Of a stretch of DNA of 64,000 nucleotides, positions 1-7,816 are shown piece by piece. The position numbers were made by a program, and so were the translations under genes. Origin of the DNA: Micrococcus flavus. GTDB lineage: Bacteria; Actinomycetota; Actinomycetes; Actinomycetales; Micrococcaceae. Positions within the stretch are counted from its first letter, which is position 1, and each line of letters begins with the position of its first letter. The notes under the pieces were generated by a model. The model was given only the letters and a program-made list of their open reading frames with translations, searched no databases and was not told the DNA's origin. Location: the NCBI RefSeq assembly GCF_014204815.1, contig NZ_JACHMC010000001.1, positions 744,001 through 808,000 of the forward strand. The letters are read 5' to 3'.

Positions 1-311
1 TCCTCGCCGGCCACGGCCTGGCGGGCGGCCTGCTTCGCGAGCGTCCAGTTCACAGGGCCGTCGGACCCGGGGCCGGGGTTCATCATGGCCTGGAACTGGG
101 CCATGGCCTGCTGCATCATCACCGGGTCCAGCCGGGAGGGGTCGAAGCCCATGCCGGGCATGCCGCCCATGCCTCCGGGGGTGCCCATGCCCTCCATGGC
201 CTTGCGGATCTCGTCCGCGTCCGGGGCCTGGCCGCCGAACATCTGGCGGAGCATCTCCTCGAGCGGGTCGCGGCCGTCGTCGGGACCGGGGGTGCGCGGA
301 TCGTCAGTCAT
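1..311 (-). CDS. DUF2342-family zinc-dependent metalloprotease, N-terminal part (runs off the window)
   Basis: Only the first 103 codons are present; the gene reads leftwards and leaves the window at base 1. The start is the ATG whose complement is at 309-311. The visible protein opens with an acidic stretch (MTDDPRTPGPDD) and a Met/Gly-rich segment, then enters a sequence containing VNWTLAKQAARQ near residue 90. This opening is characteristic of the actinobacterial DUF2342 family (zinc-dependent metalloprotease or 'F420-associated' proteins). The HExxH motif lies downstream of the visible part and cannot be checked. It is divergent from the PDZ protease at 522, an arrangement I recall as common in Micrococcaceae. 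The family assignment is fairly sure; the cellular substrate is unknown. Confidence 0.75.
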   Translation of the reverse strand, partial: MTDDPRTPGPDDGRDPLEEMLRQMFGGQAPDADEIRKAMEGMGTPGGMGGMPGMGFDPSRLDPVMMQQAMAQFQAMMNPGPGSDGPVNWTLAKQAARQAVAGE

Positions 312-428
312 GCGCCCCAGCGTATCGGCGCACGCCCGGCGCCGCGCGGGTCGGACGGCCCGCAGGCGGAGCGGGTTCGCCCTCGGCGCAGGGCGGTCCC
401 GTCCCGCCCGTGCCCGGACCGCCCCCGC

Positions 429-434
429 TAGACT
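429..434 (+). promoter_or_regulatory. -10 hexamer TAGACT of the PDZ/Lon-like protease gene
   Basis: TAGACT matches the TANNNT form that recurs in front of many genes here. It lies 87 bases before the GTG at 522, so the mRNA would carry a leader of about 80 bases. No good -35 is evident. Inferred from pattern only. Confidence 0.45.
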
Positions 435-521
435 GGTCCGACCGCGGCGCCCGCGCCCCTCACGCCCGCGCGCCGCGGACATGGCCCCCCACCAGGACCA
501 CAGCAGGAAAGTCGGTGTCGC

Positions 522-1592
522 GTGCGCGCAATACCCCGTGTGTCTCGCCGCCGCCCGAGCGTGCCCGCCTCCGGGTGGCTCGCCGCCGGCTCCGCGGCCG
601 CGGCCCTGCTCCTGCCCGCGCCCTACATCCTCGAGGGCCCCGGGCCGGCGATCGACGTCCTCGGCGAGCACGCCGGCCACCCGGTCATGACGGTCGACGG
701 CGGCGCGCAGGATCCGGGGGAGGGGCGCCTGGACATGACCACCGTGCTCGTCTCGGGCCCGCCCGGCGGCACCACCACCGCGGCCGAGGTCGTCGCGGCG
801 CTGGCCGATCCCACCACGGACGCGGTGCCGCGTGAGCTCGTCCATCCCACCGGGGTCAGCGCGGAGGAGGTCGGACGGGCCAACGAGGCCGCCATGACGA
901 GCTCGCAGGACGTGGCCACCGTGGCCGCGCTGCGCTCGCTCGGGCGGGACGTGCCCGGCGAGCTGACGGTCCAGGCCTTCGCTCCGGAGAGCCCCGCGGC
1001 CGGAGTCCTGCGCGAGGGGGACGCGGTGCTGCGCGCGGGCGGCGAGCCGGTGCGGTCCGTCGACGACGTGCGGACCGCCGTCGAGGCCGCCGCCCCCGGC
1101 CCGGTGGCCCTGACCGTGCGCCGCGAGGGCCGCGAGCAGGACCTCGAGGTCCCCGTGGCGGCCGCCCCGGCCGGGTCCGAGCGGGCCTGGCAGATCGGGG
1201 TCCTGATGGACGAGCGGTTCGAGGTGCCCGTGGAGGTGGACTTCGCCCTCGAGGACGTGGGCGGCCCCTCGGCCGGCACGGTGTTCGCACTTGCCGTGAT
1301 CGAACGGCTGACCCCCGGCGCCCTCACCGGCGGCGCGCACGTGGCCGTGACCGGCACGGTCACCGCCGACGGGCGGGTGGGCGCGATCGGCGGGCTCCCG
1401 CAGAAGGTGCGCGGGGCGGCCGACGCCGGCGCCACCGCCTTCCTGGCCCCCGCGGAGAACTGCGCGGAGCTCGTCGGCCGCGTGCCCGAGGGCATCGACG
1501 TCTACGCGGTGGACACCCTCGACACCGCCCGCCGCGCCCTCGAGGCGCTCGGGCGCGGACAGACCCCCGACGGCGTGCCGCCGTGCGGATGA
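522..1592 (+). CDS. YlbL-type membrane-anchored PDZ / Lon-like serine protease
   Basis: A 356-residue protein with an N-terminal hydrophobic helix (about residues 16-36) that should anchor it to the membrane. A PDZ domain follows (about 145-212), then a Lon-type proteolytic domain (about 235-340). The Ser-Lys dyad is visible as Ser250 in GGPSAG and Lys295 in GGLPQK. This is the architecture of the YlbL/SdrC-like family found near UPF0182 genes in Actinobacteria. The GTG at 522 has AGGAAAG upstream; an in-frame GTG at 540 is a slightly shorter alternative. The UPF0182 gene follows 124 bases later on the same strand. Family members cleave membrane or secreted regulators; the substrate here is unknown. 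Confidence 0.85.
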   Translation: MRAIPRVSRRRPSVPASGWLAAGSAAAALLLPAPYILEGPGPAIDVLGEHAGHPVMTVDGGAQDPGEGRLDMTTVLVSGPPGGTTTAAEVVAALADPTTDAVPRELVHPTGVSAEEVGRANEAAMTSSQDVATVAALRSLGRDVPGELTVQAFAPESPAAGVLREGDAVLRAGGEPVRSVDDVRTAVEAAAPGPVALTVRREGREQDLEVPVAAAPAGSERAWQIGVLMDERFEVPVEVDFALEDVGGPSAGTVFALAVIERLTPGALTGGAHVAVTGTVTADGRVGAIGGLPQKVRGAADAGATAFLAPAENCAELVGRVPEGIDVYAVDTLDTARRALEALGRGQTPDGVPPCG

Positions 1593-1716
1593 GGCCGGCC
1601 CGCCCCTGCGGCCCGGCCCTGCAGACCCTGCGGTCCGTGACCCCACGGACCCCCGACGCGGAGGCCCCCCGTCTCCGCACCGCACCCCCGTCCGCGGGGG
1701 AGAACGAGGAGACACA

Positions 1717-4700
1717 GTGAGCTTCGGACAGTCCGGCGGGCCCTTCGGCGGGCCGCCTCGAGACCAGGGCCCCGGCGCAGGCGGCCCGTTCGGCGGGTTC
1801 GGCCCATGGGGCGGAGCCCCCGACGGCGGCGGAGGAGCCTCCGACGGCGGCGGGGGAGGCTCGTCCGCGCGCACCGCCCCGCGCGGGCCGGGCCGGCCCA
1901 GCGCCCTGCTGCTCACCGTCATCTCGGTGGCGGTCCTGACGGCCCTGTTCGTGCTGTTCACCCGCGTGTACACCGAGGTCCTCTGGTTCGACCAGCTCGG
2001 CTTCACCGAGGTGTTCTGGACCGAGGTCCTCACGAAGGCCGCCCTGTTCCTCGTGGCCGGAGCCCTCATGGCCCTGGCCGTGTGGCTGGCCATCCACCTG
2101 GCCTGGCGCCACCGGGCCGGGGAGGCCGGCCCCGAGGCGCGGGACTCCCTGAGCCGGGCCCAGCGCCAGCTCGAGCCGATGCGCCGTCTGGTGTTCGTGG
2201 CCGCCCCGATCATCCTGGGCCTGTTCGCCGGCTCGGCCGCCATGAACGGCTGGCAGACCGTCCAGCTGTTCCTGCACCAGGTGCCCTACGGCCGCACGGA
2301 CCCGGAGTTCGGCCTGGACCTGATGTTCTTCATGGCCACGCTGCCGTTCCTGTCCATGGTGGTCGGCTACCTGATCTCCGTGGTGCTGATCGCGGGCCTG
2401 GCGGGCCTGGCGGTGCACTACCTGTACGGCTCCGTGGGGGTGCGGGAGGACGGCAGGCTGCACGTCGCCCGTCCCGCGCGCATCCACGTGGCCGTGACGG
2501 TGGGCCTGTTCCTGCTCCTCCAGGCCGTGACCTTCTGGCTCAACCGGTACCGCACCCTGCAGTCGCAGTCGGGCGGCTGGGCGGGCGCCATGTACACGGA
2601 CGTCAACGCGGTGATCCCCACCTCGGCGATCCTCGCGGTCACGGCGGCGATCGTGGCCGTCCTGTTCGTGGTGGCCGCCTTCACCGGCCGCTTCCGGCTG
2701 CCGCTCGTGGGCACGGCGGTGCTGGTGATCACGGCGCTCGTGGTGGGCACGGCCTACCCGTACATCGTCCAGCAGTACCAGGTGAAGCCCTCCGAGCGGA
2801 CCCTGGAGTCCGAGTACATCGCACGCAACATCGAGATGACGCGCGAGGCGTACGGCCTGGACGCCGTGCAGGTGGCCAACTACGAGGGCGCGACGGAGAC
2901 CGAGGCGGGCGCCCTGGCGGGGGAGGAGGCCAACACGGCCAACGTGCGCCTCATGGACCCCAACCTGATCTCGCAGACGTTCGGCCAGCTGCAGCAGTTC
3001 CGCCCGTACTACGCCTTCCCGGGCACCCTGCACGTGGACCGCTACGAGGTGGACGGCCAGGTCCGGGACACGATCCTGGCGGCCCGCGACGTGAACGTGG
3101 ACGACTCGCAGTCCTGGGTCAACCGGCACACCATCTACACGCACGGCTACGGCATGGTGGTGGCGGACGCCTCGGAGGTGGCCGCGGGCGGCCGTCCGCA
3201 GTGGCTGCTCTCCGAGATCCCGACGCGCGGACCCCTCGCCTCGGACCAGGACTACGAGCCCCGCATCTACTTCGGCCAGAACTCCCCGGCGTACTCCGTG
3301 GTCGGGGCGCCCGAGGGCGCCCCGCCGGTGGAGCGCGACCGCCCCCAGACCGCGGACTCCGAGGACGACACCGCCTACACCTTCCAGGGCGACGGCGGCC
3401 CCTCCGTCGGCGGCATCTTCAACCGCCTCGCGTACGCGGTGAAGTTCGGGGCCCCCGAGCTGGTGCTGTCCTCGGACGTCAACGAGGAGTCGCAGATCCT
3501 CTACGACCGCGACCCCATGGAGCGCGTGCGGAAGGTGGCCCCGTACCTGACGGTGGACACCTCGGCCTACCCGGCGATCGTGGACGGCCGCGTGAAGTGG
3601 ATCGTGGACGCCTACACCACCTCGGACCAGTTCCCCTACTCCACGGCCGAGCAGCTGGGCGAGGCCACCCTGGACGCGCTGAGCCAGGGCCCGAACGCGG
3701 CCCTGCAGGGCCGGGTGAACTACATCCGCAACTCCGTGAAGGCCACCGTGGACGCCTACGACGGCTCCGTGGACCTCTACGCATGGGACACCGAGGACCC
3801 GCTGCTGCGGGCGTGGCAGGAGGTCTACCCGGCCTCCCTGCGCCCGTACACGGAGATGAGCGCCGCGCTCATGGACCACGTCCGCTACCCCGAGGACATG
3901 TTCAAGGTCCAGCGCGAGCTGCTGGGCCGGTACCACGTGACCGACCCGGACGACTTCTACGAGAACAACGACGCGTGGTCCGTGCCCTCGGACCCCACGC
4001 GGGACGACGACGTCAAGCAGCCCCCGTACTACATGACGCTGCAGATGCCCGGGCAGGAGGAGCCCGCCTTCTCCCTGACCAGCAACTACATCCCGCAGAT
4101 CACGCAGAACGCCCAGCAGCGCAACGTGCTCTACGGGTTCCTGTCCGCGGCCGGTGACGCCGGCACGGGCGAGGACGGCGTGAAGGCGGAGGACTACGGC
4201 ACGCTCCGTCTGCTCGAGCTGCCCCGCTCCACGACGGTGCCCGGCCCCGGCCAGGCGCAGGCGAACTTCGACTCGAACGCCACTGTCTCCCAGGAGCTGA
4301 ACCTGCTGCGCCAGGGCGCCTCCGAGGTGCTCAACGGCAACATGATCACCCTGCCGGTGGCGGGCGGCATCCTGTACGTCCAGCCGGTGTACGTCCGGTC
4401 CTCGGGCGGCACCACCTACCCGACGCTGCGCAAGGTCCTCGTGTCCTTCGGCGACAAGGTGGGCTTCGCGGACACCCTGCAGGGCGCCCTGGACCAGGTG
4501 TTCGACGGCGACTCGGGGGCCGTCACCCCCGAGGAGGGCCAGGCCGGCGGCGAGAGCGGGCAGCCGGCCGAGCCGCAGGACACCGCCGAGCAGGAGCTGC
4601 AGTCCGCGCTGCAGGAGGCGCAGGACGCGCTGACGAAGGGCCAGGAGCGCCTGGCCGAGGGCGACTGGGCCGGCTACGGCGAGCAGCAGGACCGCCTCAA

Positions 4701-4833
4701 CGAGGCCCTGCGCCGCGCCACGGCCGCGGATGACGCGCTCAACGGCGATGCCGGCGCGCCGGCCCCCGCGGAGGGCGCCCCGGCGCCGGCCGAGGGCGAC
4801 GCAGCCCAGCCCGCTCCGCAGCCCGAGGGCTGA
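1717..4833 (+). CDS. UPF0182 family large integral membrane protein
   Basis: A 1038-residue protein starting at a GTG preceded by a GAGGAG ribosome site. Residues 1-60 are Gly/Pro-rich and low complexity. Several membrane helices follow between about 60 and 350 (for example around FVLFTRVYTEVLWFDQLGF). A long soluble region then carries the signature NYIRNSVKATVDAYDG and the EDMFKVQRELLGRYH segment typical of UPF0182. The last 120 residues are rich in Glu, Gln, Ala and Pro. The family is widespread in Actinobacteria and cyanobacteria, and its biochemical function is not established. Length and motif order are as expected, and a strong hairpin follows the stop. Confidence 0.9.
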   Translation: MSFGQSGGPFGGPPRDQGPGAGGPFGGFGPWGGAPDGGGGASDGGGGGSSARTAPRGPGRPSALLLTVISVAVLTALFVLFTRVYTEVLWFDQLGFTEVFWTEVLTKAALFLVAGALMALAVWLAIHLAWRHRAGEAGPEARDSLSRAQRQLEPMRRLVFVAAPIILGLFAGSAAMNGWQTVQLFLHQVPYGRTDPEFGLDLMFFMATLPFLSMVVGYLISVVLIAGLAGLAVHYLYGSVGVREDGRLHVARPARIHVAVTVGLFLLLQAVTFWLNRYRTLQSQSGGWAGAMYTDVNAVIPTSAILAVTAAIVAVLFVVAAFTGRFRLPLVGTAVLVITALVVGTAYPYIVQQYQVKPSERTLESEYIARNIEMTREAYGLDAVQVANYEGATETEAGALAGEEANTANVRLMDPNLISQTFGQLQQFRPYYAFPGTLHVDRYEVDGQVRDTILAARDVNVDDSQSWVNRHTIYTHGYGMVVADASEVAAGGRPQWLLSEIPTRGPLASDQDYEPRIYFGQNSPAYSVVGAPEGAPPVERDRPQTADSEDDTAYTFQGDGGPSVGGIFNRLAYAVKFGAPELVLSSDVNEESQILYDRDPMERVRKVAPYLTVDTSAYPAIVDGRVKWIVDAYTTSDQFPYSTAEQLGEATLDALSQGPNAALQGRVNYIRNSVKATVDAYDGSVDLYAWDTEDPLLRAWQEVYPASLRPYTEMSAALMDHVRYPEDMFKVQRELLGRYHVTDPDDFYENNDAWSVPSDPTRDDDVKQPPYYMTLQMPGQEEPAFSLTSNYIPQITQNAQQRNVLYGFLSAAGDAGTGEDGVKAEDYGTLRLLELPRSTTVPGPGQAQANFDSNATVSQELNLLRQGASEVLNGNMITLPVAGGILYVQPVYVRSSGGTTYPTLRKVLVSFGDKVGFADTLQGALDQVFDGDSGAVTPEEGQAGGESGQPAEPQDTAEQELQSALQEAQDALTKGQERLAEGDWAGYGEQQDRLNEALRRATAADDALNGDAGAPAPAEGAPAPAEGDAAQPAPQPEG

Positions 4834-4850
4834 GCCGGCGGGCCGCACGC

Positions 4851-4892
4851 GACGGCGCCGAGCGGGGGAGCGATCCCCGGCCCGGCGCCGTC
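4851..4892 (+). terminator. Intrinsic-type hairpin after the UPF0182 gene
   Basis: GACGGCGCCG at 4851-4860 pairs perfectly with CGGCGCCGTC at 4883-4892, and an inner GGGG/CCCC adds stem. There is no U-tract, as is usual for very GC-rich actinobacteria. It lies 18 bases after the UPF0182 stop. Confidence 0.6.
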
Positions 4893-4966
4893 GTCGTCCG
4901 CGCAGGGGGTTCTGCGGCCTCGGTGACGAGCACATGGCCGTGTGATGACCGGCACGCGTCCATGAT

Positions 4967-4995
4967 TTGGCGGGCGGGTGAGGGCCGTGTAGAGT
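4967..4995 (+). promoter_or_regulatory. Promoter of the initiator tRNA
   Basis: A TTGGCG -35 at 4967-4972 and a TAGAGT -10 at 4990-4995 are separated by exactly 17 bases. The tRNA begins 12 bases after the -10. This is one of the most canonical housekeeping promoters in the window. Confidence 0.65.
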
Positions 4996-5007
4996 CTTGT
5001 CCATCGC

Positions 5008-5082
<75 letters not shown>

Positions 5083-5088
5083 GAGAAC

Positions 5089-5118
5089 AAGGCCCCAGGA
5101 CCTCGGTCCTGGGGCCTT
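5089..5118 (+). terminator. Terminator of the tRNA-fMet gene
   Basis: A perfect 14-bp stem (AAGGCCCCAGGACC with its complement) closes on a two-base loop 8 bases after the tRNA and ends in TTCGTC. Position and symmetry strongly suggest transcription termination or 3' processing of the tRNA. Confidence 0.8.
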
Positions 5119-5172
5119 CGTCGTGCCCGGCGCCTCCCTCGCGTCCGGGTCCGCGTGGGGGACTGCGCCGGA

Positions 5173-5220
5173 ACGACGACGGGCCGGCACCTCCGCATGG
5201 CGGTGCCGGCCCGTCGTCGT
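5173..5220. terminator. Long hairpin between tRNA and gltS, probable terminator for gltS
   Basis: A perfect 19-bp inverted repeat (5173-5191 and 5202-5220) separated by 10 bases, 33 bases beyond the stop of the leftward gltS gene. The arm contains CGACGACGGGCC, also found in the arms of the palindrome at 12367-12418. Confidence 0.7.
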
Positions 5221-5252
5221 GCGCGGGATGGTGGGGGTGGGGCCCGGTCGGC

Positions 5253-6632
5253 TCAGACCGAGGCGGGGGCGCGCCGCGCGGGGTCGGTCCGCACCAGCAG
5301 GACCGCCGCGGCGATCGCGGCCACCGCGATGGCGCCCCAGATGCCCACCACGGCCCACGAGAGGCCGGCGATCACCAGCAGCGGCACGAAGGACACGGCG
5401 GCGATCTCCACGGGCACCACGGGGATGTAGGCCACGCCGAACTGCTCCATGGTCCCGGACTTCAGCTTGGGGTCCACGATGCGCAGCATGGCCACGCCCG
5501 TGGCGACGGCGCCGGTGGCCCAGCCCCAGGTGAACAGCTGCTTCTCGAACCAGCCGTCCGTCATCACGCGCGGCGCCACCACGAGGCCGAGGAACAGGGA
5601 CAGCGCCAGGCCCACCAGGAACAGGACCAGCAGCGGCTGCCAGAACTCCACGACCACCTGGGGGGCGATCGAGGCGATGCCGCAGACGATCAGGATGTCC
5701 GTGGCGGTGCCGGAGACGGAGTTCAGGGAGGGGGAGTCCAGAAACTTCGCGGTGCGGGTGGCCTGGAAGAGGACGCGGCCGATCAGGCCCAGCACGAACG
5801 CGACGGCGAAGGCGGGGATGATCAGCTCGGGGCCGTTCTCGCCCACCACGCGGGGCCACATGTCCTTGATCCACTCGACCACGCCGTACGCGGCGGCGCC
5901 GATCATGGCCACGATGCCCACCTGGAAGGCCAGCGACTCCACCGAGGCCGCGGAGAAGGTGTGCCGGCCGATCACGGGGCGCTCGGCGACCTGATCCAGC
6001 ACGCCGGTGCGCAGGTCCTCCGGGATGGAGGTGAGACCCGCGTACTCCTTGGCGTGGCCGCGCTTGGCGCCGTGCTTGGCCTGGATGATGCCGCCCACCA
6101 CGCCGATGATCATGCCGACGGTGGCGGAGGTGTAGGCCAGCGAGGCCACGGTCGGATCGCCGTTGGCCTCGTAGGCCTGGCCCACGGCGGCCGCGGAGCC
6201 GAATCCACCGGCCCACCCGGCGAAGAGCAGCACGGCGAACGAGTCGGGGGTGTCGAACAGCGGCTTCAGGACCAGCAGGGCCACGAGCGCGCCGATCGCC
6301 ACCTGCGAGGCGTAGATCAGCACGCCGTAGGAGGCGAACGCACCCACCGGTCGGCCGATCTTGCGCACGTCGAAGTCGTCCGTCAACGCCAGGCAGACGA
6401 AGACGATCACGATCAGGATGGAGCCGTACGTGCCGAGCTGCGAGCTGAACGGCATGACGCCCAGGAACTGCGGGCCGAGGATCAGGCCGAGGATGCCCGC
6501 GATCACGGACGCGGGGATCATCAGGATCTGGAGCGGTGTGACGACGGCGCGGGCCAGCGTGCCGACGGCCAGCAGGGCGCCGATCAGGCCGGCGTCGACC
6601 AGCACGGACCAGGCCGTGAACTGTTCTTCCAT
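5253..6632 (-). CDS. gltS: Sodium/glutamate symporter, GltS (ESS) family
   Basis: A 459-residue, very hydrophobic protein with roughly ten to twelve membrane helices in two halves. Each half carries a Gly/Ala/Ser-rich reentrant region: FAGWAGGFGSAAAVGQ in the first half (GGxGSA type) and FEYGVA-like segments near the C-terminus. The hydrophilic linker around residues 200-230 is where ESS transporters divide. Family members import glutamate with Na+. The ATG start follows GGGAGACCCC. The gene is monocistronic: a long hairpin lies downstream and a divergent, unrelated region upstream. Substrate is inferred from family only. Confidence 0.82.
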   Translation of the reverse strand: MEEQFTAWSVLVDAGLIGALLAVGTLARAVVTPLQILMIPASVIAGILGLILGPQFLGVMPFSSQLGTYGSILIVIVFVCLALTDDFDVRKIGRPVGAFASYGVLIYASQVAIGALVALLVLKPLFDTPDSFAVLLFAGWAGGFGSAAAVGQAYEANGDPTVASLAYTSATVGMIIGVVGGIIQAKHGAKRGHAKEYAGLTSIPEDLRTGVLDQVAERPVIGRHTFSAASVESLAFQVGIVAMIGAAAYGVVEWIKDMWPRVVGENGPELIIPAFAVAFVLGLIGRVLFQATRTAKFLDSPSLNSVSGTATDILIVCGIASIAPQVVVEFWQPLLVLFLVGLALSLFLGLVVAPRVMTDGWFEKQLFTWGWATGAVATGVAMLRIVDPKLKSGTMEQFGVAYIPVVPVEIAAVSFVPLLVIAGLSWAVVGIWGAIAVAAIAAAVLLVRTDPARRAPASV

Positions 6633-6828
6633 GGGGTCTCCCGGGGTGCGAGGGGCACGCGCCGCCGTCCCTCTGGTGGGGTCGTGGCGCGCGGGTCCCC
6701 TCGGGACGCGAGGGGACCGGGGGACCCTAGCAGGGGGCGGTGTGGGCCGCCGAATCCGGGGTGGCCCGGGGCGGGACGCGCGACGGCGGCGTCGCCCCCG
6801 CGCAGGGGACGGCGCCGCCGTCGAGATG

Positions 6829-6852
6829 CCGCGGCGTCAGCTGACGCCGCGG
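6829..6852 (-). terminator. Perfect 24-bp palindrome downstream of pspA
   Basis: CCGCGGCGTCAG is followed immediately by its exact reverse complement, ending 9 bases from the stop of the leftward pspA-like gene. As RNA it folds to a hairpin with a minimal loop. A second GGCGGCG/CGCCGCC stem sits just beyond (6786-6820). Confidence 0.65.
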
Positions 6853-6861
6853 TGGACCGGA

Positions 6862-7668
6862 TCAGGCCTGGGTGCCGGTGCCGGTCTTCGTGCCGGACTG
6901 CTCGCCCGAGTAGTCGAGGGTCAGCTCATCGGAGCCGGCCTCGAGGGCGGCGGGGGCGCCGCCGGACTTCAGGGCCGCGAGGCGGGCCTCCACCTCGGTC
7001 TGCTCGCCGAGGTCCTCGAGGGACTCGAACTGGGAGTCCAGGGAGGACGCGGCGAGCTCCTGCTGGCCGCGCACCCGCGCCTCCTCGCGGCGGACCTTCT
7101 CCTCGTAGCGGGAGATCTCCGAGGTCGGATCCATGATGTCGATCGACTTCACGGCGTCCGCGACCTTGGTCTGGGCGTCGGCGGTGCGGGCGCGCGCGGT
7201 GAGCTCGTCGCGCTTGGACACCAGCTGCTGGCGCTTGACCTTCATCTGGTCCAGTCCGCTCTTGAGGCGGTCCACGATCTCGCGCTGCGAGGCGATCGTC
7301 GGCTCGGCGGTCTTCATCTGACGCTCGGCGTCCATCTGGCGCTCGATGGCGACCTTGGCGAGGTTGTCGAACTTGTCCGCGTTGGCGGCGTCGCCCTGGG
7401 AGCGGAAGTCGTCGGCCTTCTGGGAGGCGGCGAGGGCCTTCTGGCCCCAGCTGCGCGCGGCCTCCTCGTCCTCGCGGTAGTCCTCCTCCATCATGCGCAG
7501 GTTGCCGATGGTCTGCGCGACGGCCGCCTCGGCCTCCGCGATGTTGTTGGTGTAGTCCCGGACCATCTGGTCCAGCATCTTCTGGGGGTCCTCCGCCTTG
7601 TCCAGCATCGCGTTGATGTTGGCCTTGGCCAGGGTGCTGATACGGCCGAGGATGGACTGCTTGACCAT
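6862..7668 (-). CDS. pspA: PspA/IM30 family membrane-stress protein
   Basis: A 268-residue, almost entirely helical coiled-coil protein. It opens with MVKQSILGRISTLAKANINA, the amphipathic helix that PspA/IM30 proteins use to bind membranes, then LDKAEDPQKMLDQMVRDY. Long heptad-rich helices run to about residue 210, followed by an acidic Ser/Gly-rich tail. PspA-like proteins protect membranes and remodel them in an ESCRT-III-like manner. The start ATG at 7668 lies 148 bases after the TPM-domain gene on the same strand, so co-transcription is likely. No PspF is nearby, as expected in Actinobacteria. Confidence 0.88.
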   Translation of the reverse strand: MVKQSILGRISTLAKANINAMLDKAEDPQKMLDQMVRDYTNNIAEAEAAVAQTIGNLRMMEEDYREDEEAARSWGQKALAASQKADDFRSQGDAANADKFDNLAKVAIERQMDAERQMKTAEPTIASQREIVDRLKSGLDQMKVKRQQLVSKRDELTARARTADAQTKVADAVKSIDIMDPTSEISRYEEKVRREEARVRGQQELAASSLDSQFESLEDLGEQTEVEARLAALKSGGAPAALEAGSDELTLDYSGEQSGTKTGTGTQA

Positions 7669-7816
7669 GGTGTTCGCCTTTCGTGGGGGTGGTGATCGGT
7701 GTCGCCAGGCCGGTGACCTGCACGTCGTCGTCCCGCGGCGGGGTCCCGCCGGGGCCCCGGACGACGTCGGCCGTCCGGGCCGGTGCGCGCGGCACCGGTG
7801 GTCTGTGGTGGACGGG

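Noticed and set aside
1360-5004. 1214-codon minus-strand ORF opposite the UPF0182 gene
   Set aside because: It is the reverse shadow of a recognised gene in GC-rich DNA. Its composition is dominated by Arg, Gly, His and Leu with no domain, and it crosses a tRNA and terminator region.
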